Shown here piece after piece: positions 1-12,705 of a stretch of DNA of 64,000 nucleotides. The notes under the pieces were generated by a model. It did not search any database and was not told the DNA's origin. It worked only from the letters and a program-made list of their open reading frames with translations. Source of the stretch: Blastomyces gilchristii SLH14081 (taxonomy: Eukaryota > Ascomycota > Eurotiomycetes > Onygenales > Ajellomycetaceae); NCBI RefSeq assembly GCF_000003855.2, contig NW_003101666.1, positions 1,119,242 through 1,183,241 on the forward strand, given 5' to 3'. The position numbers and the translations under genes are program-made. Numbering within the stretch: position 1 is the first letter of the stretch; each line of letters starts with the position of its first letter.

Positions 1-1920
1 GCATCGGGATCGTTATCTTATCAAAGCTCGGCCCAGACATTCCCGAATCCCGAGACCGAAATGCCGGCTCGGGAGCAGTAAGGGGGGCCAATTCCAGCAA
101 CATTGTTCTTTATACAGCAAGACACTTATAAAAGGGGGTATTTAAACCCCTACGCATGACCTTTCGTGTTTTATACAGATTATTAGCCGCATGCCCGGAC
201 TGGATATGGAAACATTCAATGGAGTTGGCGCCAACCCCGGTTTGATGCTTCGACAAGTTGATATCTGCTTTGCAGCCTCTAGCGGCTACATTGTCTCCCA
301 AACTAGTTCATTAGAAGAATTTAGCATGTCATTCAGTTATTTTCTTCAAGTTGTGAGCCTGATAGCCATAAATATTAACCAATGTTCTGCAGCTAGAAAG
401 TATTTTAGGGGTTGGCCTTCCGGAGCTGGAACCGTCAGAGATCGGACGTCATAGATGGTTGGGACGAGATAAATCCTCACCCCGTATATGATATCTTTTC
501 AGCTATAAACACAATATGTAATGGTATATTTAAAAGATTGATCAGCGCCGCACTTTCATGGCGCAGGGCGCTTTTGAAAATGCCATATGTTTCGGACATA
601 GAACCTAATAAAATGCACTAATAGGGAGAAATCGCTGCATCCACCTAACAAGATGATATTAGCTATCGCCTGCTGGTCCTTGAATTGAGATCACCGTATC
701 ATGGCAATAGCGATCATGGTTTCGAATCTCTCTGTAGCAGAGGAGCTGCTGCGATGCCTATTAATAGGGCAACAAAAATGGTATCAAAAGTGCATTTTCT
801 CTAAAGATAGCGACATAACATTGGCTACTATGGTAACATTTAGCTAGTGTGCGTATATTCGAGATATACAACCGCAGGGCTATTTGGAAAGACTGCCGTT
901 TTTGTACACGCTTCCGACTCGGCTGAGGAAGGCAGCCAGTTATGCGCATCTGGCGAAACGAGACCCTTGAGGTCGGTAGATTTGATGCCATCAAATGATA
1001 AACTAGGCCCTGTGGAGATCTGATAAAGAAAGGGGCGATAGGGGCTTGCAAAGCCGAAGAAGGGAGAATCAGACCAGAAGAAAAAGGGGTTGTGGGCGAT
1101 AAGAGCCGAAAAAAGAGAGAAAAGGACAGGGAGAAAGAATGCCAATCATGATTCTGAATCAAACGCGTAGCCTTCTCAATGAGGGTGGCTAAAGCAATGA
1201 GATGATATCAAGACTTTTCTTGACATTCTCCCCTGACGTATATGCAGTGCGTGCTGTGCAAGAAGGGCATCCATCCATCACTATCACAATGAACAGTGCA
1301 TATGCTTTCCCATTAACCACTAGGCTTAAAGGAGAAAATACAATCGCAAAACAAGAAACTAGGGGAAGGGGAAGGATTACAAATATCTTATCAAACGGGC
1401 GCCAACCATCTGATACACGTCGCCCATCCCTGCCTTTCACTTTTTTGGTCATAAAGGGGAGGTTTATCCTGGACGCATATTGAAGCTAACAATCCCCATA
1501 CAAGGTCTAGGAATACTGAGGGGTGAGAGCGCCTGTGTTTAAGCCCCTTAACCACTCAACCAGCTGGGTCCTTTTTGATGGTAATGCACACATTTCCCAA
1601 TATTTAAAGGAATAGATTGTAATGTAAGTGAATGTGTGTTTTGATATTGTTGCGGTGTTGAAGCAGAACTGGAAAAGGGGGTTTTGTATCATGTGACTTC
1701 TTGGATCTTTGGCAAGCAATCAAAGCTCCCAAGATAAAAAAAGACGAAGTGCTTTAATGAACAACCAATCTACAATAATTAACAAGCAGTTATTTATGTT
1801 ATACAACTGGTATATACAATCAACTGGAGAACAGATAAGAACCCCATTTGCCTAAATTCACCAATTGATAATCATTCATCATATGGAATTTCCCAATTAC
1901 CTGCCTTACCAACATCGCTC
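1..1920. other. Intergenic, no supported gene
   Basis: Short open frames occur on both strands (the longest about 130 codons near 761-1162, minus), but none shows a recognisable domain, coding bias or a splice-linked partner. A near-palindrome around 135-152 (GGGGTATTTAAACCCC core) stands out but has no known role. The last 100 bases should contain the 5' leader of the PPT2-like gene at 1921; I see no clear TATA box there. Confidence 0.5.
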
Positions 1921-2466
1921 ATGAAACTCATTCCTTTCCCTTTACCTCTCACTGTCGGCACTGATGTCGTCCATCTCCCACGGATCAGCCGTCTAATCAA
2001 CCGTCCAACTTCTAGAAATGGCAGTGGACTTAAAGCTACCACCACCACAACCTACCTCGACAGATTCATCCGTCGCATCCTGTGCGAGCAGGAACTCAAG
2101 GACTTCCACGCGAAGTTCCCACATCATATCGCAAGTACGGAAAAGTTGACAGCGGCGCTGCCATCTAACCCTAGCGCCAATAATATAGAGATGGCTAGAT
2201 GGCTAGCTGGTCGATTTGCCGCCAAGGAGGCTGCGAGGAAAGCAGCCCCCGGTGGCGCCTCGACGATAGGTTGGAAAGATGTCATAGTTCGCGTTGACAG
2301 GGAGGGGGCAGGAAGTGGGAGCGTGAAGCCGGAAATAATATATTTGAAGGATGGAGGCGCGCACGGGGAGGTAGGCCAGCTTTCCATCTCACATGATGGC
2401 GATTATGTGTTTGCGACGGTTCTTGCGGCGACTACACCTCCGACTACACAGCCGCCCGATGGTTGA
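1921..2466 (+). CDS. PPT2: Mitochondrial-type holo-[acyl-carrier-protein] synthase (4'-phosphopantetheinyl transferase)
   Basis: Transfers the 4'-phosphopantetheine arm of CoA to the serine of an acyl carrier protein. In fungi the small AcpS-type enzyme (yeast Ppt2) activates mitochondrial ACP. The 181-residue single-exon protein has the three AcpS landmarks: GTDVVHLPRI at residues 13-22 (Asp15 matches the first Mg2+ ligand), WLAGRFAAKEAARKA at 94-108 (Glu103 the second ligand), and LSISHDGDYVFATVLA at 154-169. Length is close to the family norm, with an insert around residues 62-90 before the second motif. I chose the first ATG because motif 1 lies only 12 residues in and no upstream in-frame exon is needed. 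There is no long arginine-rich presequence, so mitochondrial location is inferred from the family. Neighbours are unrelated. Confidence 0.88.
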   Translation: MKLIPFPLPLTVGTDVVHLPRISRLINRPTSRNGSGLKATTTTTYLDRFIRRILCEQELKDFHAKFPHHIASTEKLTAALPSNPSANNIEMARWLAGRFAAKEAARKAAPGGASTIGWKDVIVRVDREGAGSGSVKPEIIYLKDGGAHGEVGQLSISHDGDYVFATVLAATTPPTTQPPDG

Positions 2467-5400
2467 AATCTACGTGGGATAAACGTTTTCTTCCTCAATT
2501 TAGGAAATGAGGACTATTCTATAGGGACGAGACAATTGTCTCAAGCTGGTCCATGCAATCCACATTTGAGAATGCTCGATGCTATCGTCACTGCGACTGA
2601 AGCCATCAAACAAGGGAATACATTGCAAAGGAGATGATACCGAGCACCGCTGAGTTCTTCTCTCAAAATGGCAGGGTTTCTTACGATTTTTTGGGGGAAT
2701 GAAACTCATGGAACTATCCTGATGCGATAGAGACATACGGCTAAGGATATAGGACTGCACCCGGAGGAAAGTTAGAAACCCTAAGCTCTGCTACCATCCC
2801 CGTGTCGACGTTGGGAGGAGCTTATACCGAGGACATAGCCATCAACGTGGAGTCTTTATCGACGCGCATTTGGAATACACACACGTTGACTTCAGATTTG
2901 ACCGTACCCCCTTTATGTTTGGACTACGTCCAGGGTTCAAGCACCAATCGAATATACTACTACCATACCATAATTGGTCCTAGAAGAATTTGATATCTGT
3001 AAAATACTAATTTGTACCTATATTCGTGATTTCGACATTTTACAGGTCACCTACGACCCTTTGCCCAACGAGAGTCCTCCATTTATAGCTAAGCTTGTAC
3101 CTTGTGGGATGGTTTAATCTTCCTAACTTCTCGTGCCTGTCGCTGGTGATATCACTATACCTGGCAGAAATCAGGATGGAAGCTCACTTGGCCAGGCGTA
3201 ACCATACTTCAATGCCATCGTCTCATTTTTGTGTAGATTGACAGTTCATGTGTTTCTTAACTTTTGGGCTTAATATCAAACGTCCTCGCATTTTTATTTT
3301 TTTACCATAGTGTCTAATATGCAACCCACGGTGAGATGGAAAATAGTTTATCTTAGCGAATTGGAATTATCGCCCTTTTAGTATTGTTGTGCTCTGCCCA
3401 CCAGGCGTCGTTGAGGGTTAATCCTTCAACTTGGATGACCTTCTCCATGTCCTTGCGACCTAGTATAGAGGAAAGTAGCTCCGTCTATATTGAAGCGGAT
3501 GTATATAAACTCAAGCCCATGCTACGCCATATTTGATGGTAGAGAATTTCCAACGATTCCAACGCATCGCTTGCGCCTACGATTGGGCATAATTGACAGA
3601 GCCCCTTCGCTTCGAGGTTCAGCACCTGTCCACCAGCCTGATGAACATATGGCTCAAGGTACTCTTGGCAAGTTAAATTTGAAGAAGCAGACCGGGGCAG
3701 TAAGCCCAGCTCCGAGCATCTTATATCTTTGTTAGCAAGGCCTGTCGACGCCATCCCGCTGATTACGTAGGTGAGCACGGAGATTCAGTACATGAATATC
3801 CAGAAACCCGATAGCGCTGGGGGTGCGACGAGGATGCTGCGAATTACGGTTAATTAAGTAAATCAAAACTAACGTGGAATATATAGCATACAAGAAAAGG
3901 TGATGATTGGTAGCTTTGGAAACAACTGATTAATATCAACTGTTGTGCCTGTGTCCTGAATTCCTGCAACAACCAAGTGACAGTTGTTGCAAAGGTACAA
4001 TAGCAGCACCAAATTAGCAAAAACCATCAGAATACCCTTTTCATCTGAAACATCTCCAATAAATGATAGTAGTAGACGAATACTATCACAGCAATCATAG
4101 CCTGTCAGGGAAATTCGGCGACGGTCGTCGAAGAAAGGTAGGTTTTCCAAGGATACGTCTTGGAGAGACACTTGCGAGCCTCAAAAAGTGCGAAAAGTGC
4201 CCGGCTACGTACACACGTTACCATGAGAAGCTGACTTAGATTGGGTGAAAATGATTGTCCAGGGAAATATGGAGAAAACTTGATCCCGAACATCCACACT
4301 CTATAATATCTTTGAGTAGAGGCACAAAGGAACCCGCTAATGGTGTTTAAGGTTCTGATTGTAGCCACTCAAAATTGAGCCATGTAGGGTACCACATACC
4401 CTCCTTCTGCGTGTCTGATTTCTCGGGGCAGTTGGAAAACTTCTCCTTAACCCCCTAATATGAGGTTTAACGTTTAGTTTGTCGTTGGAACTAGCCTGAG
4501 AGCCGGTCACAACCCATTCATGAAAAGAATATGCATGTGTACACCGGATGAAAAAGAAAGAATCCTGGTATATGATTTGAAAAGCATCCCCTTTGGCAGC
4601 AGGATCTTGAACTCAGTTACAGACGGGGCCAATATTGATATGGCCTGCGCTGAAGCGCGTATTAAAGATTTTCCTCCGTCGTTTCTATGTAGCATCTTCG
4701 TTGTCCATAAGGGTCCTTAGAAATTCCCGTAGACTTTTATGCTTCTTAGTCTGGTATGCCGGGTTTATCTGGTACGGCATATTGGGGTCATAGACCAGAA
4801 GAAAATGATCTTCCATAGGCCAGAAATCCAAGCAGAAAGCGACTTTCAAGTAAGAGTCCGCTCTTTCGGATTTCAACCGCTAGGTACATTCTGACGAAGT
4901 GTGGAGAGAGGCTTCTAATAAGAAAGCACACACCAAGTGGGATGTGTCCAAGAAGCCAATTGAGCCGCGGCATAGGCTTTTAGTCCTATTTAGACGACGA
5001 TCAGAACGCTCAAACGGATCGGCGCAGTGGAAGCTGGAGGGGGAGAAGCAGGCTCACGAGCCTCTCGAGCCTCTATCGCTGATCAGGCCGCACATGGCTA
5101 CTTCCGTAAGCTTGATGGGAAACCCGTGCAGTAAAAATAACCACTGCCGGTCCGCACGACTCGCCATTAGAGTCGGTAGCAATAAAAGCACCCTGTTGAA
5201 GTTAGCTTTGCAGCACGGTTACACCATTGAGTGGGAATAAATGAATGAGCTGGGCGTTGTAAAGGCTATAGATAATGGAGATATAGACAAAGCTCTCCCA
5301 TATTTAGCTTGCATGTTTTTATCAGAAACAATCATCTGTACTCTGTACCGTGCACAGCTGAAAATCGGCGTTGTGGGTTGTACCTGAGATCTGTCATGTG

Positions 5401-5976
5401 ATCGGCAAGCCACCCGTGGACCCCGCCGAGGTAACTACCCGAGTTGGATAAGCTACCGGAGCCGCCAAACGTGTGGATTTAGAGCATTCAAGGGGTCGAT
5501 ATAAATAAACAACAGGAAACTCCCAGGCTATATACCCTTAAACATATTCTTTCTTTTCGCCAACCGCCGGCAAAGGACGTGTTCCGTTTTCCATTTTCCG
5601 TTTCCTTTTTCCTCGAAGACTACCGAAGTCCTAGTTTTCTACATCAGTAGCAAGCGAGATCATTGGTCCGAAGATATTAGCTCAGGGAATTGGTAAGTTA
5701 GCTGAGCTGAGTGGTCGCCTTGGTTTCTGTGTCTTGAACTCTTGATCCGTGATATCAAAAAGCGCCCGTTTTTGTTCTTTCGTGTTTTAGCCGTGAGAGG
5801 TCGAGTGACACAGACGTGCTGGGAGATACCTGGCCGCTGACTGCTGGATAGATTGTTGAAAGACCGACGCGCTTCAATTCTTTGCTGCCGTGAAAGCATC
5901 CGGGCCGCTCTACTGCAGAACAATACCCGGAAAAAACATTGCAAGAGGGAATCTTGAATTTTCCATTAAGCTCAGC
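2467..5976. other. Intergenic, no supported gene
   Basis: Some 3.5 kb separate PPT2 from HIS2. Open frames of 60-113 codons occur (for example 4899-5240 plus, 3485-3778 minus, 4105-4368 minus) but show no domain I recognise, and neighbouring frames do not join into a longer protein. A 49-codon frame starts near 5242. The segment 5515-5976 is the likely HIS2 promoter and leader, with TATA-like CTATATACC near 5530 and pyrimidine-rich tracts near 5545-5640. Confidence 0.5.
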
Positions 5977-7250
5977 ATGCCGTTTTCACATCATAGCCAT
6001 TCCGGCCAGTTCTGCGAGGGCCACGCAAAGAACTCGCTGGAAGATGTCATTCGGACCGCCATCTCAAAGAAGATGCGCGTCTTTGCTTTGAGTGAGCATA
6101 TGCCGAGAGAAGAGCAGGATTTTTATCCGGAGGAAGTAAGCTTTTCGTTTCTTTTCTTTTCTTTCTTTTCTTTCTTTTCTTTCCTTTTTCTTTTTCTTTT
6201 TCTTTTTTTTTCTTTTTCTTTTTCTTTTTTTTTCTTTTTCTTTTCTTTTTCTTTTTCTTTTTTCTTTTTTTTCTTTTTTTTTTCTTTCTTTCTTTCTCTC
6301 TTCGGATGATTAAATGATGATCTTGATAACACAAAAAAGATTCCTTTGGCTGACGGGTGGTATAGATTGAAGCGGGTGGCACCGAGGCGGCTCTAATCGA
6401 GAATGAAGCCGCATATTTCAAAGAAGCCCAGCGTCTACGTGAGAAATATAGCTCCGAGATAAATATCCCCATTGGATTTGAGTGTGACTGGATTCGGCCG
6501 AGTTCGTTGACGTGGATCCACAACTCATTGGCCATGCTTCCATTCGATTTCTTTATAGGTTCGGTCCATCACGTACACACTATCCCGATTGACTATGATG
6601 TCCCCTTTTATCAGAAAGCAAGAGAGATTGCTGGGGGTACAGATGAGAAGCTCTTTGAGGACTACTTTGATGCACAGCTCGCCATGCTCAAGGCGTTAAA
6701 TCCACCGGTTGTTGGCCATTTTGATCTGATCCGCTTAAAAAGTGATGATCCCGAACGGAGCTTCAAGCAGTGGCCGGCAGTCTGGGAAAAGATCCTGCGA
6801 AATTTAGACTATGTGGCAGGATATGGCGGGATATTGGAACTCAACTCCGCTAGTCTGAGGAAGGGAATGAGCGAACCATATCCCAAGGCTGAGATCTGCA
6901 AGGTAGATTCAAAATTCCGCACCCTTTCAAACGAGAAGGGAAGGGGGCCGAATGATCTCCGCCACGGTTAACTAACCAAAAAAAAAACCGTTGTGCTGTA
7001 GGAATTTCTCTCACGGAATGGCCGATTCTGCATGTCGGATGACAGCCACGGCATTGACCAGGTTGCTTTCAATTACCATCGTGTGCTCGAATTTGTAGAG
7101 CAGGTTGGCGTTTCCACCCTGCACTACTTAGAGTACTGCAGCGAGCTACCATCATCGAGCGACAGCTTCGATCGGAGGTTCCCTCACATTAGGCTGAACT
7201 CTATCAGTCTTGCAGATCTCAAACAGCTGGCCTTCTGGTCACAGCAATAA
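5977..7250 (+). CDS. HIS2: Histidinol-phosphatase, PHP family, three exons
   Basis: Dephosphorylates L-histidinol phosphate to histidinol, the penultimate stage of histidine synthesis. I read exons 5977-6135, 6366-6902 and 7002-7250, all joined in phase 0, giving 314 residues (yeast His2 is about 335). Polymerase-and-histidinol-phosphatase (PHP) metal-site motifs appear in order: HHSHS at residues 5-9, ALSEHMP at 37-43, GFECDW at 90-95, GSVHHVH at 118-124, GHFDLIR at 170-176 and SDDSHG at 244-249. Intron 1 has donor GTAAGC, a CTGAC branch-like site and acceptor TATAG. Intron 2 has donor GTAGAT, branch-like CTAAC and acceptor TGTAG. The start ATG is the first in frame and places the His-x-His motif at the N terminus, as in the family. 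Intron 1 is filled by a long TTTTC-type repeat. I am sure of the family, and slightly less sure of the intron 2 donor. Confidence 0.93.
6141..6300 (+). repeat. Pyrimidine-rich simple repeat inside HIS2 intron 1
   Basis: A tract of about 160 bases of TTTTC and TTTTTC units, almost pure pyrimidine on the plus strand, occupies most of the 230-base first intron. It creates long lysine/glutamate-rich open frames on the minus strand that are not genes. Its length probably varies between strains by slippage (inference). Confidence 0.9.
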
Positions 7251-8462
7251 CTAGTGGTAATCCCCGAAAGAAAAGGAAAAAAAAACCATGACGACACCAA
7301 AAGACCCCAGTCCAACCCCAACCTGCAAACTACCCTTCCGTTCCCGGGGTATCCCGTCCAAAGCGGTGGCATATGCAAGCCAAAGAAACGTTCCTGGTTG
7401 CATGGTTTTCAAATCTACTGCTCAAATTTAGCCCTTAAAACAAAGTACAATGTGCCTCCGCGTCCTGGTTTGTGGAACGTGCTGGCATTCGCACAAGGTC
7501 TGAAAACGACAAGCTTGCATTATTTTTCTTCTTTTTCTCTTCTTCTTCCTTTGTTCTAGATGTAGATGACACATACTCTACTCCGACTCAAGCAATAGGC
7601 CGGTCAGGTTCCTTATGTGGACGGGATGACTTGACCCGAACCTTAATATTTAACCGATGCCTTTATCCGCTTGCGTGCAACGCCATTGAGAAAAAGAATA
7701 AGAGAAAAAGCAATTGAGAAAAGAACCGAAAACAGCAGTTTGCTAAATTCCCACTGATGCCCCAATCCAGAAAACAACCATGCGCTAGTCTCCGTTCTTA
7801 GTGGGTCGGCTCAAATTATTCTTGGACGATCGTTGTCAGTTCCCGGGCAGAGCGAAACCCGCTGGCAGGATTAAAAAAAGAAAAGAGAATAGAAGCGTGG
7901 CCAAATCATCACCCAAAAGTTTTGTATGCAGCTTAGCTACACACGAGTTACATGTGGTTAACCAAAGAATCATGACTGATAAAACAAAGCAACGGAAGAT
8001 TTACCGATAGAGATATTCAAAACCGCCCACATGGGCATCTTCCTTCTCCCGGCTTCAAAACTACACATTACTCATTAGTTACCATCCCCTCTATCATGCT
8101 TGTTAATTCTCCGCAATCGGTTAATCCTCAGCTTCCAACAGCCAATCGGCGGAACAATAGGGAAAATGAGGTGTGTAGTTGTAGATGTTTTTGTAGCTGC
8201 GGACCTTCCTAATAAATGTCCTTAATCCCGCGGGGATATCTCATATCGACAGCCTGACCTGATTTTTCGATTATGATTTTTTTTTATTTTTATTTTTTTT
8301 TATTTTTATTTTTTTTTTATAATAAAATGAAAATCAGGTATGTCTGTTCTAAATGAGTCCATCTCCTGTTGGGCAATTGGCCGTGTGAGTCAGTCACTCG
8401 CTCTCTTTTAACAGATATTAATTAACTTAATATTGAGAAAATATTGAAGAAATTGTAATTAA

Positions 8463-8505
<43 letters not shown>

Positions 8506-11500
8506 GAGATTGACAGTATTTATATTAATACTATCAAATTTATGAGAAAACCACAGAAATAATTTATTTAGAATCTAGCTTCACTGAGTGATAAATTGAC
8601 TAAATGTTGTAGATATGATATAGAGATAGTAATAATCTTGTATTTGGGCGGTAGCTTACAAATCATCTAGGCCCGGTTAACTTACTACTGTATGAGAAAT
8701 GGATGATAAATTCATCGGGGAACCATCACGCATGCGTCCGTGAGAAAGCGCTGCTGGCTTTTGGCCCTTGAGAGGGGACGTGTTAGTTTTTAGTAGTGTG
8801 TGAGTGGAGACGTTGTGGTGATAATTGTTATAGGTTGGGCGCGGGGGGAAATAATCGAGGAGGTTAAAGAGGTTGATAACATGGCGACGGAGAAAGGAAG
8901 GACACATATAATAATGAATGAGAAGGGGTTGGAGGAGCTGATTACGGATGTGCAAATTCTACGTGATGTTTGTATCTTTCTATATGGTTTATAACTTTCA
9001 CTACTGCGTAGCCCTTAGCATTATTTCCTAATTCTGGTGAAACATCTTCCTCTGAAAGGAATTTGTGTACGATCCTGGCTGGAGCGGGTTAGCGAGGCGA
9101 GGCTGAAGGTGTGGGTTTTCTTCCTCTTGGGCGTGGAGGGAGGGGTTATTCTGCTTTATTATTATTATTATTATTATCATTTTGCCTTTGCTGGACTCGA
9201 GCAAAACCTCCCATGAGTCCCTGAGTCCCATCCCAGCTTAGTGCACGGGCAAAAATGTGCACGAAGAGGAATCTAGATCTGCGCCGAATCAGGACATGCG
9301 AGGAGCTTTGAGAATCAATTTAGCCTGTAATTATTTATCGCCATGGATAAGGATTTACGCATCCACATTATTGAGGGGTAGATTCGGACTTCCACCACAA
9401 GAAAAAAAGTCAGGCCGTGAGATGGAGAACGTTTTTGGACATGCACAGGTTTCATATCTCTGTGCTTTTGGTTTGGGCGAATACACAGTAACTACCAGTC
9501 TGAGAAATGGTCGTCTATAACCTGCAATGGTGCGGAATGGAGGATGTTGAAGACGCTTTGTTGACTCGCGCCTCAAAGGGAGGGGAGGGGGGGATGTGAG
9601 TGGATCGGCTCGGATCGACAGGGAAAAAGTCACAAGTAGATAATTAATTTTGAACTCTATTGAAATATTCCGTAAATCTCATGAGGACAGAGTAGTAAAC
9701 TTGTCCATATAACTAACTAGCGATTCAAAGATATATCAAAGGGCCATCCTTCCGCTACCCAGGACATATTTCTTCCTTCGACAAAGCAAGTTCTCTCGTC
9801 CAAACGATCAAGGGCCAAGGGAGCGTGAACATTTAGGACTGAGCACTAGAGGAGAAGCGGCTTATCCTGTCAGGGCCTAACAGCGATGACTTTGACAAGA
9901 TAGGTGGGTACTGATAGATTTCTCAAGTAACAAACACTCCTGGCTGTCAGCCAGAGTCCATGGATTGTTTCGCTTGCCGCTATAATTTTTCATCCTCCTC
10001 GGAACGGGACGCTGAGACATAAGAGATTGATGTGCAATATCTGGACAGGCGGGCAACAGTGGTGTTTACATGCCACACCAGGCACAGGGTCAAAAACGAA
10101 TCACAATATAAAATTGATAAATAATTAAGTTCTTCAGATATTTGGCCAAGCAATCAGTAAGGGAGAGAGGTAGGCATCCTCATGGTCTTTTTCTGACATG
10201 TATTTTGGGCGGCTATTGCGAGAAATCGAAGCGTGAAGTTAAGAGATCAAAGTTGACCCTTGCCACTTTAGACAGTTCCGCGGGGTGGGTACTAGGGCCG
10301 GTTCCAATGATTGATGGGGATCATATTTTGTTCTTCTCGACGATTCTAGTTCTTGTATCAACAAACACACATCCAGATTCTGAATTCCGTACGGAGCCTT
10401 TCTACATAGTAGTAGGAGGACAATGTAACTGGAAGAGCTGTAACCTGGTTGGAGGTTTTCTTTTCTATCTAGCTTTGGTGAGTGTGAATATTGGTAACTA
10501 GAGTTCAGAGGAGAGAAAGCAACCAACCCTGCGTACAGGGTCAACTAGCTCTAAGCCAGTGTCAACACTAATTCCTCGCAAGACACTAAAAACGCATCAG
10601 GCCCCTGATCTCAGTGATCTGAGCCTGAGAGTTTGGCTGGATCCTTGGTAGTCCTGGACACTAAATAGGAACAGGTGAGGCCTCTTTGTCTTTGGCTGGC
10701 GCTCAGATATCAAAATCCCCGAGTAACTTGACCCGACCGGTTTGAGGTTTATTGATGTGGCGCGTCTTCCCGGCGGTCTTGCAATGCGAGCCATCGACGA
10801 GAGGGAGGAGAAGAAGGAGAAGGAGAATGTGCTTTGATCGATATCAGGATGGACATGCTGTCCACCACAGCCAGAATAATACGACGGAGATATAAAACTC
10901 CCGACTGTTAATAAGTGTCCATTTGCTATTGGGTCAAGCCGGCCTAATTTCCTCTGACTGGTAGGGTGGTGTTCCCGTCCAAACAGACACTTCCAGTGTC
11001 AGGTAGTTGGTAGGTACATCCACCGATTCCACAGGACAGGAATTGGGGGAGGACGTCCACAGCATCCACAACATCCCACAACGCCCATCACGCCCACATC
11101 ATTCCATTCGTAGGCCTCCCTCCCCTCTCTGCCTCTCTGCTGTAGCCTGTAGGCGTTGCTGCTGGGGGTGTTTGCGATCGGGTCAGGGACGACGGTGGTG
11201 CAGCAGCGCGGCGCGATGTCCGCAGGGATGGCCAGATGGCGGGTGGATTACGTATGCAGCACTAGCTAATTAGCTAACTAACTTAACCAACTAACTAATT
11301 TGGGCGTTGTTTAGGGCTTGGACCGTGCAGGATCGATCCCGAGGTCTTTCTTCCTCACCAAGACTGGAAAACTCACCACCAACCAACATCACCGCATCTA
11401 CTACTACTACTCCCACCAGACAAACAGACAATGAACATTGGGCCGTCCCAGCAATCATAACCACGACACACAGGGATCAGCAGGCCTCTTACGGCTAGCA

Positions 11501-12705
11501 AGGGCGGGAGATAAATAACTCTCCCACTTCCTCCCCCCTCCTCTCCTCCTCGCCCTTGACTGAATGATTTTGATGCTGGTCGTCGGTCACTCGCGAGGCT
11601 TCTGGCAAGCGGACGAAAACTGCCGACTTTTGCTGAATCCTTGAGGACCACTTTTGGAGAGGGGTCGAGTCATCTAGGCAGCGCTCTAGACCTCGAAGCG
11701 GGGCATCTACTGGTCGAACCGCCCGCCATGGCCCATGAGGGCCCATGACCTGGCGCGCTCGTGTCTGTGGCGTCCGATCTACTGCACACCTGTGCCAAAC
11801 CCCGTCTGTTGGATTTAAGGGTGTCAGCCTATCTGCAGAGCTTGCTCTCCACTAAAATGATAACTCTACCGCAGCCACTGGTCATTGGATGGTATTAACA
11901 GCCAAGCGCATCCAGGTGCAGCCCCCAATAAGCGTCCAGCCCAAGGACTCAAAACTCTGCATATCCAGCATGGGACAGACGATCGAACGCGACATCTTTT
12001 TGCTGCGAAAGTTGACTAATTAGATTTCAACGCGATTCCCGCAGTGGATTCCATCTGGAAACCACTGAGCTTTCAACCGGTGGCCCCAGAAGCTGACATT
12101 TCCCCGAAGCAAAACTCAGGTATAGAGGTGCTACTTTCGGGTTGAAAAAAAAGGTAAAAATTTTTTAAAAAAATAGCATGTGTGATGTGGCAAGCTGCAG
12201 CAGAATGGATTCGAATGGATTTGAGCTTCAATTCAATTGCTCGGAAGGCCGTTCCTTTTCCTTCTTCGTGGTCATGCCGTCTTTTCTTCTCTAGCATTTC
12301 ATCCCGGATGCCTGTGACACCACACTTTAAAATTTTTCTTTTTTCTTTTTTCTTTTCCTTTTTTCTTCTTTTCTTTTTCTTTCTTTATTTTTTATATTTA
12401 TTTTCTATATTTTTGCACTTGATTCTTCAACTGTGCCCCTTCGGATTTCTCCAGTTCAAAACAGGCGGGTTGATTTTGCCCCACCTCATCGTTCAAATTA
12501 AGTATATAGTGCACCTCCCCTCCCCGCCGGTCCCTGGATTTAGAGCTCTCTGCCACTTGACACTGTGAGCTTCCAATCGTTTGAATATTCGAGACATTCG
12601 TTACTTCTCCTTCAGCATTTGTCCTAAAGAATCCACCAGCTCCTCCATTTTATACGCCTAAAGATTAGATATCGATTTGGACAGTTATCCACTGGGTCTT
12701 TCGCT
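7251..12705. other. Long intergenic region with simple repeats
   Basis: About 5.4 kb lie between HIS2 and the FKBP gene. The first few hundred bases are the HIS2 3' region. No open frame above about 130 codons has recognisable protein features. The segment holds T-rich tracts (8273-8322), a TA repeat (8467-8502), an AT-rich patch (about 8400-8640) that could be a small RIP-decayed repeat, an ATT repeat (about 9155-9180), TAAC-type repeats near 11265-11300, and a pyrimidine-rich block (12325-12420) probably in the FKBP promoter/leader. Confidence 0.5.
8467..8502. repeat. (TA)n microsatellite
   Basis: About 18 consecutive TA units are visible within an AT-rich intergenic patch. No function is implied. 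Confidence 0.9.

Noticed and set aside
1507..1580. Possible tRNA on the minus strand (TGGTTGAGTGGTTAAGG resembles box A)
   Set aside because: No box B or T-arm follows at the expected distance, and no cloverleaf can be drawn.
4899..5240. 113-codon plus-strand frame between PPT2 and HIS2 as a gene
   Set aside because: No recognisable domain, no clear promoter or partner exons; left as unsupported.
6047..6535. 162-codon minus-strand frame rich in Lys/Glu across HIS2
   Set aside because: It is the antisense of HIS2 exon 2 and of the TTTTC repeat in intron 1; the charged run is a repeat artefact.
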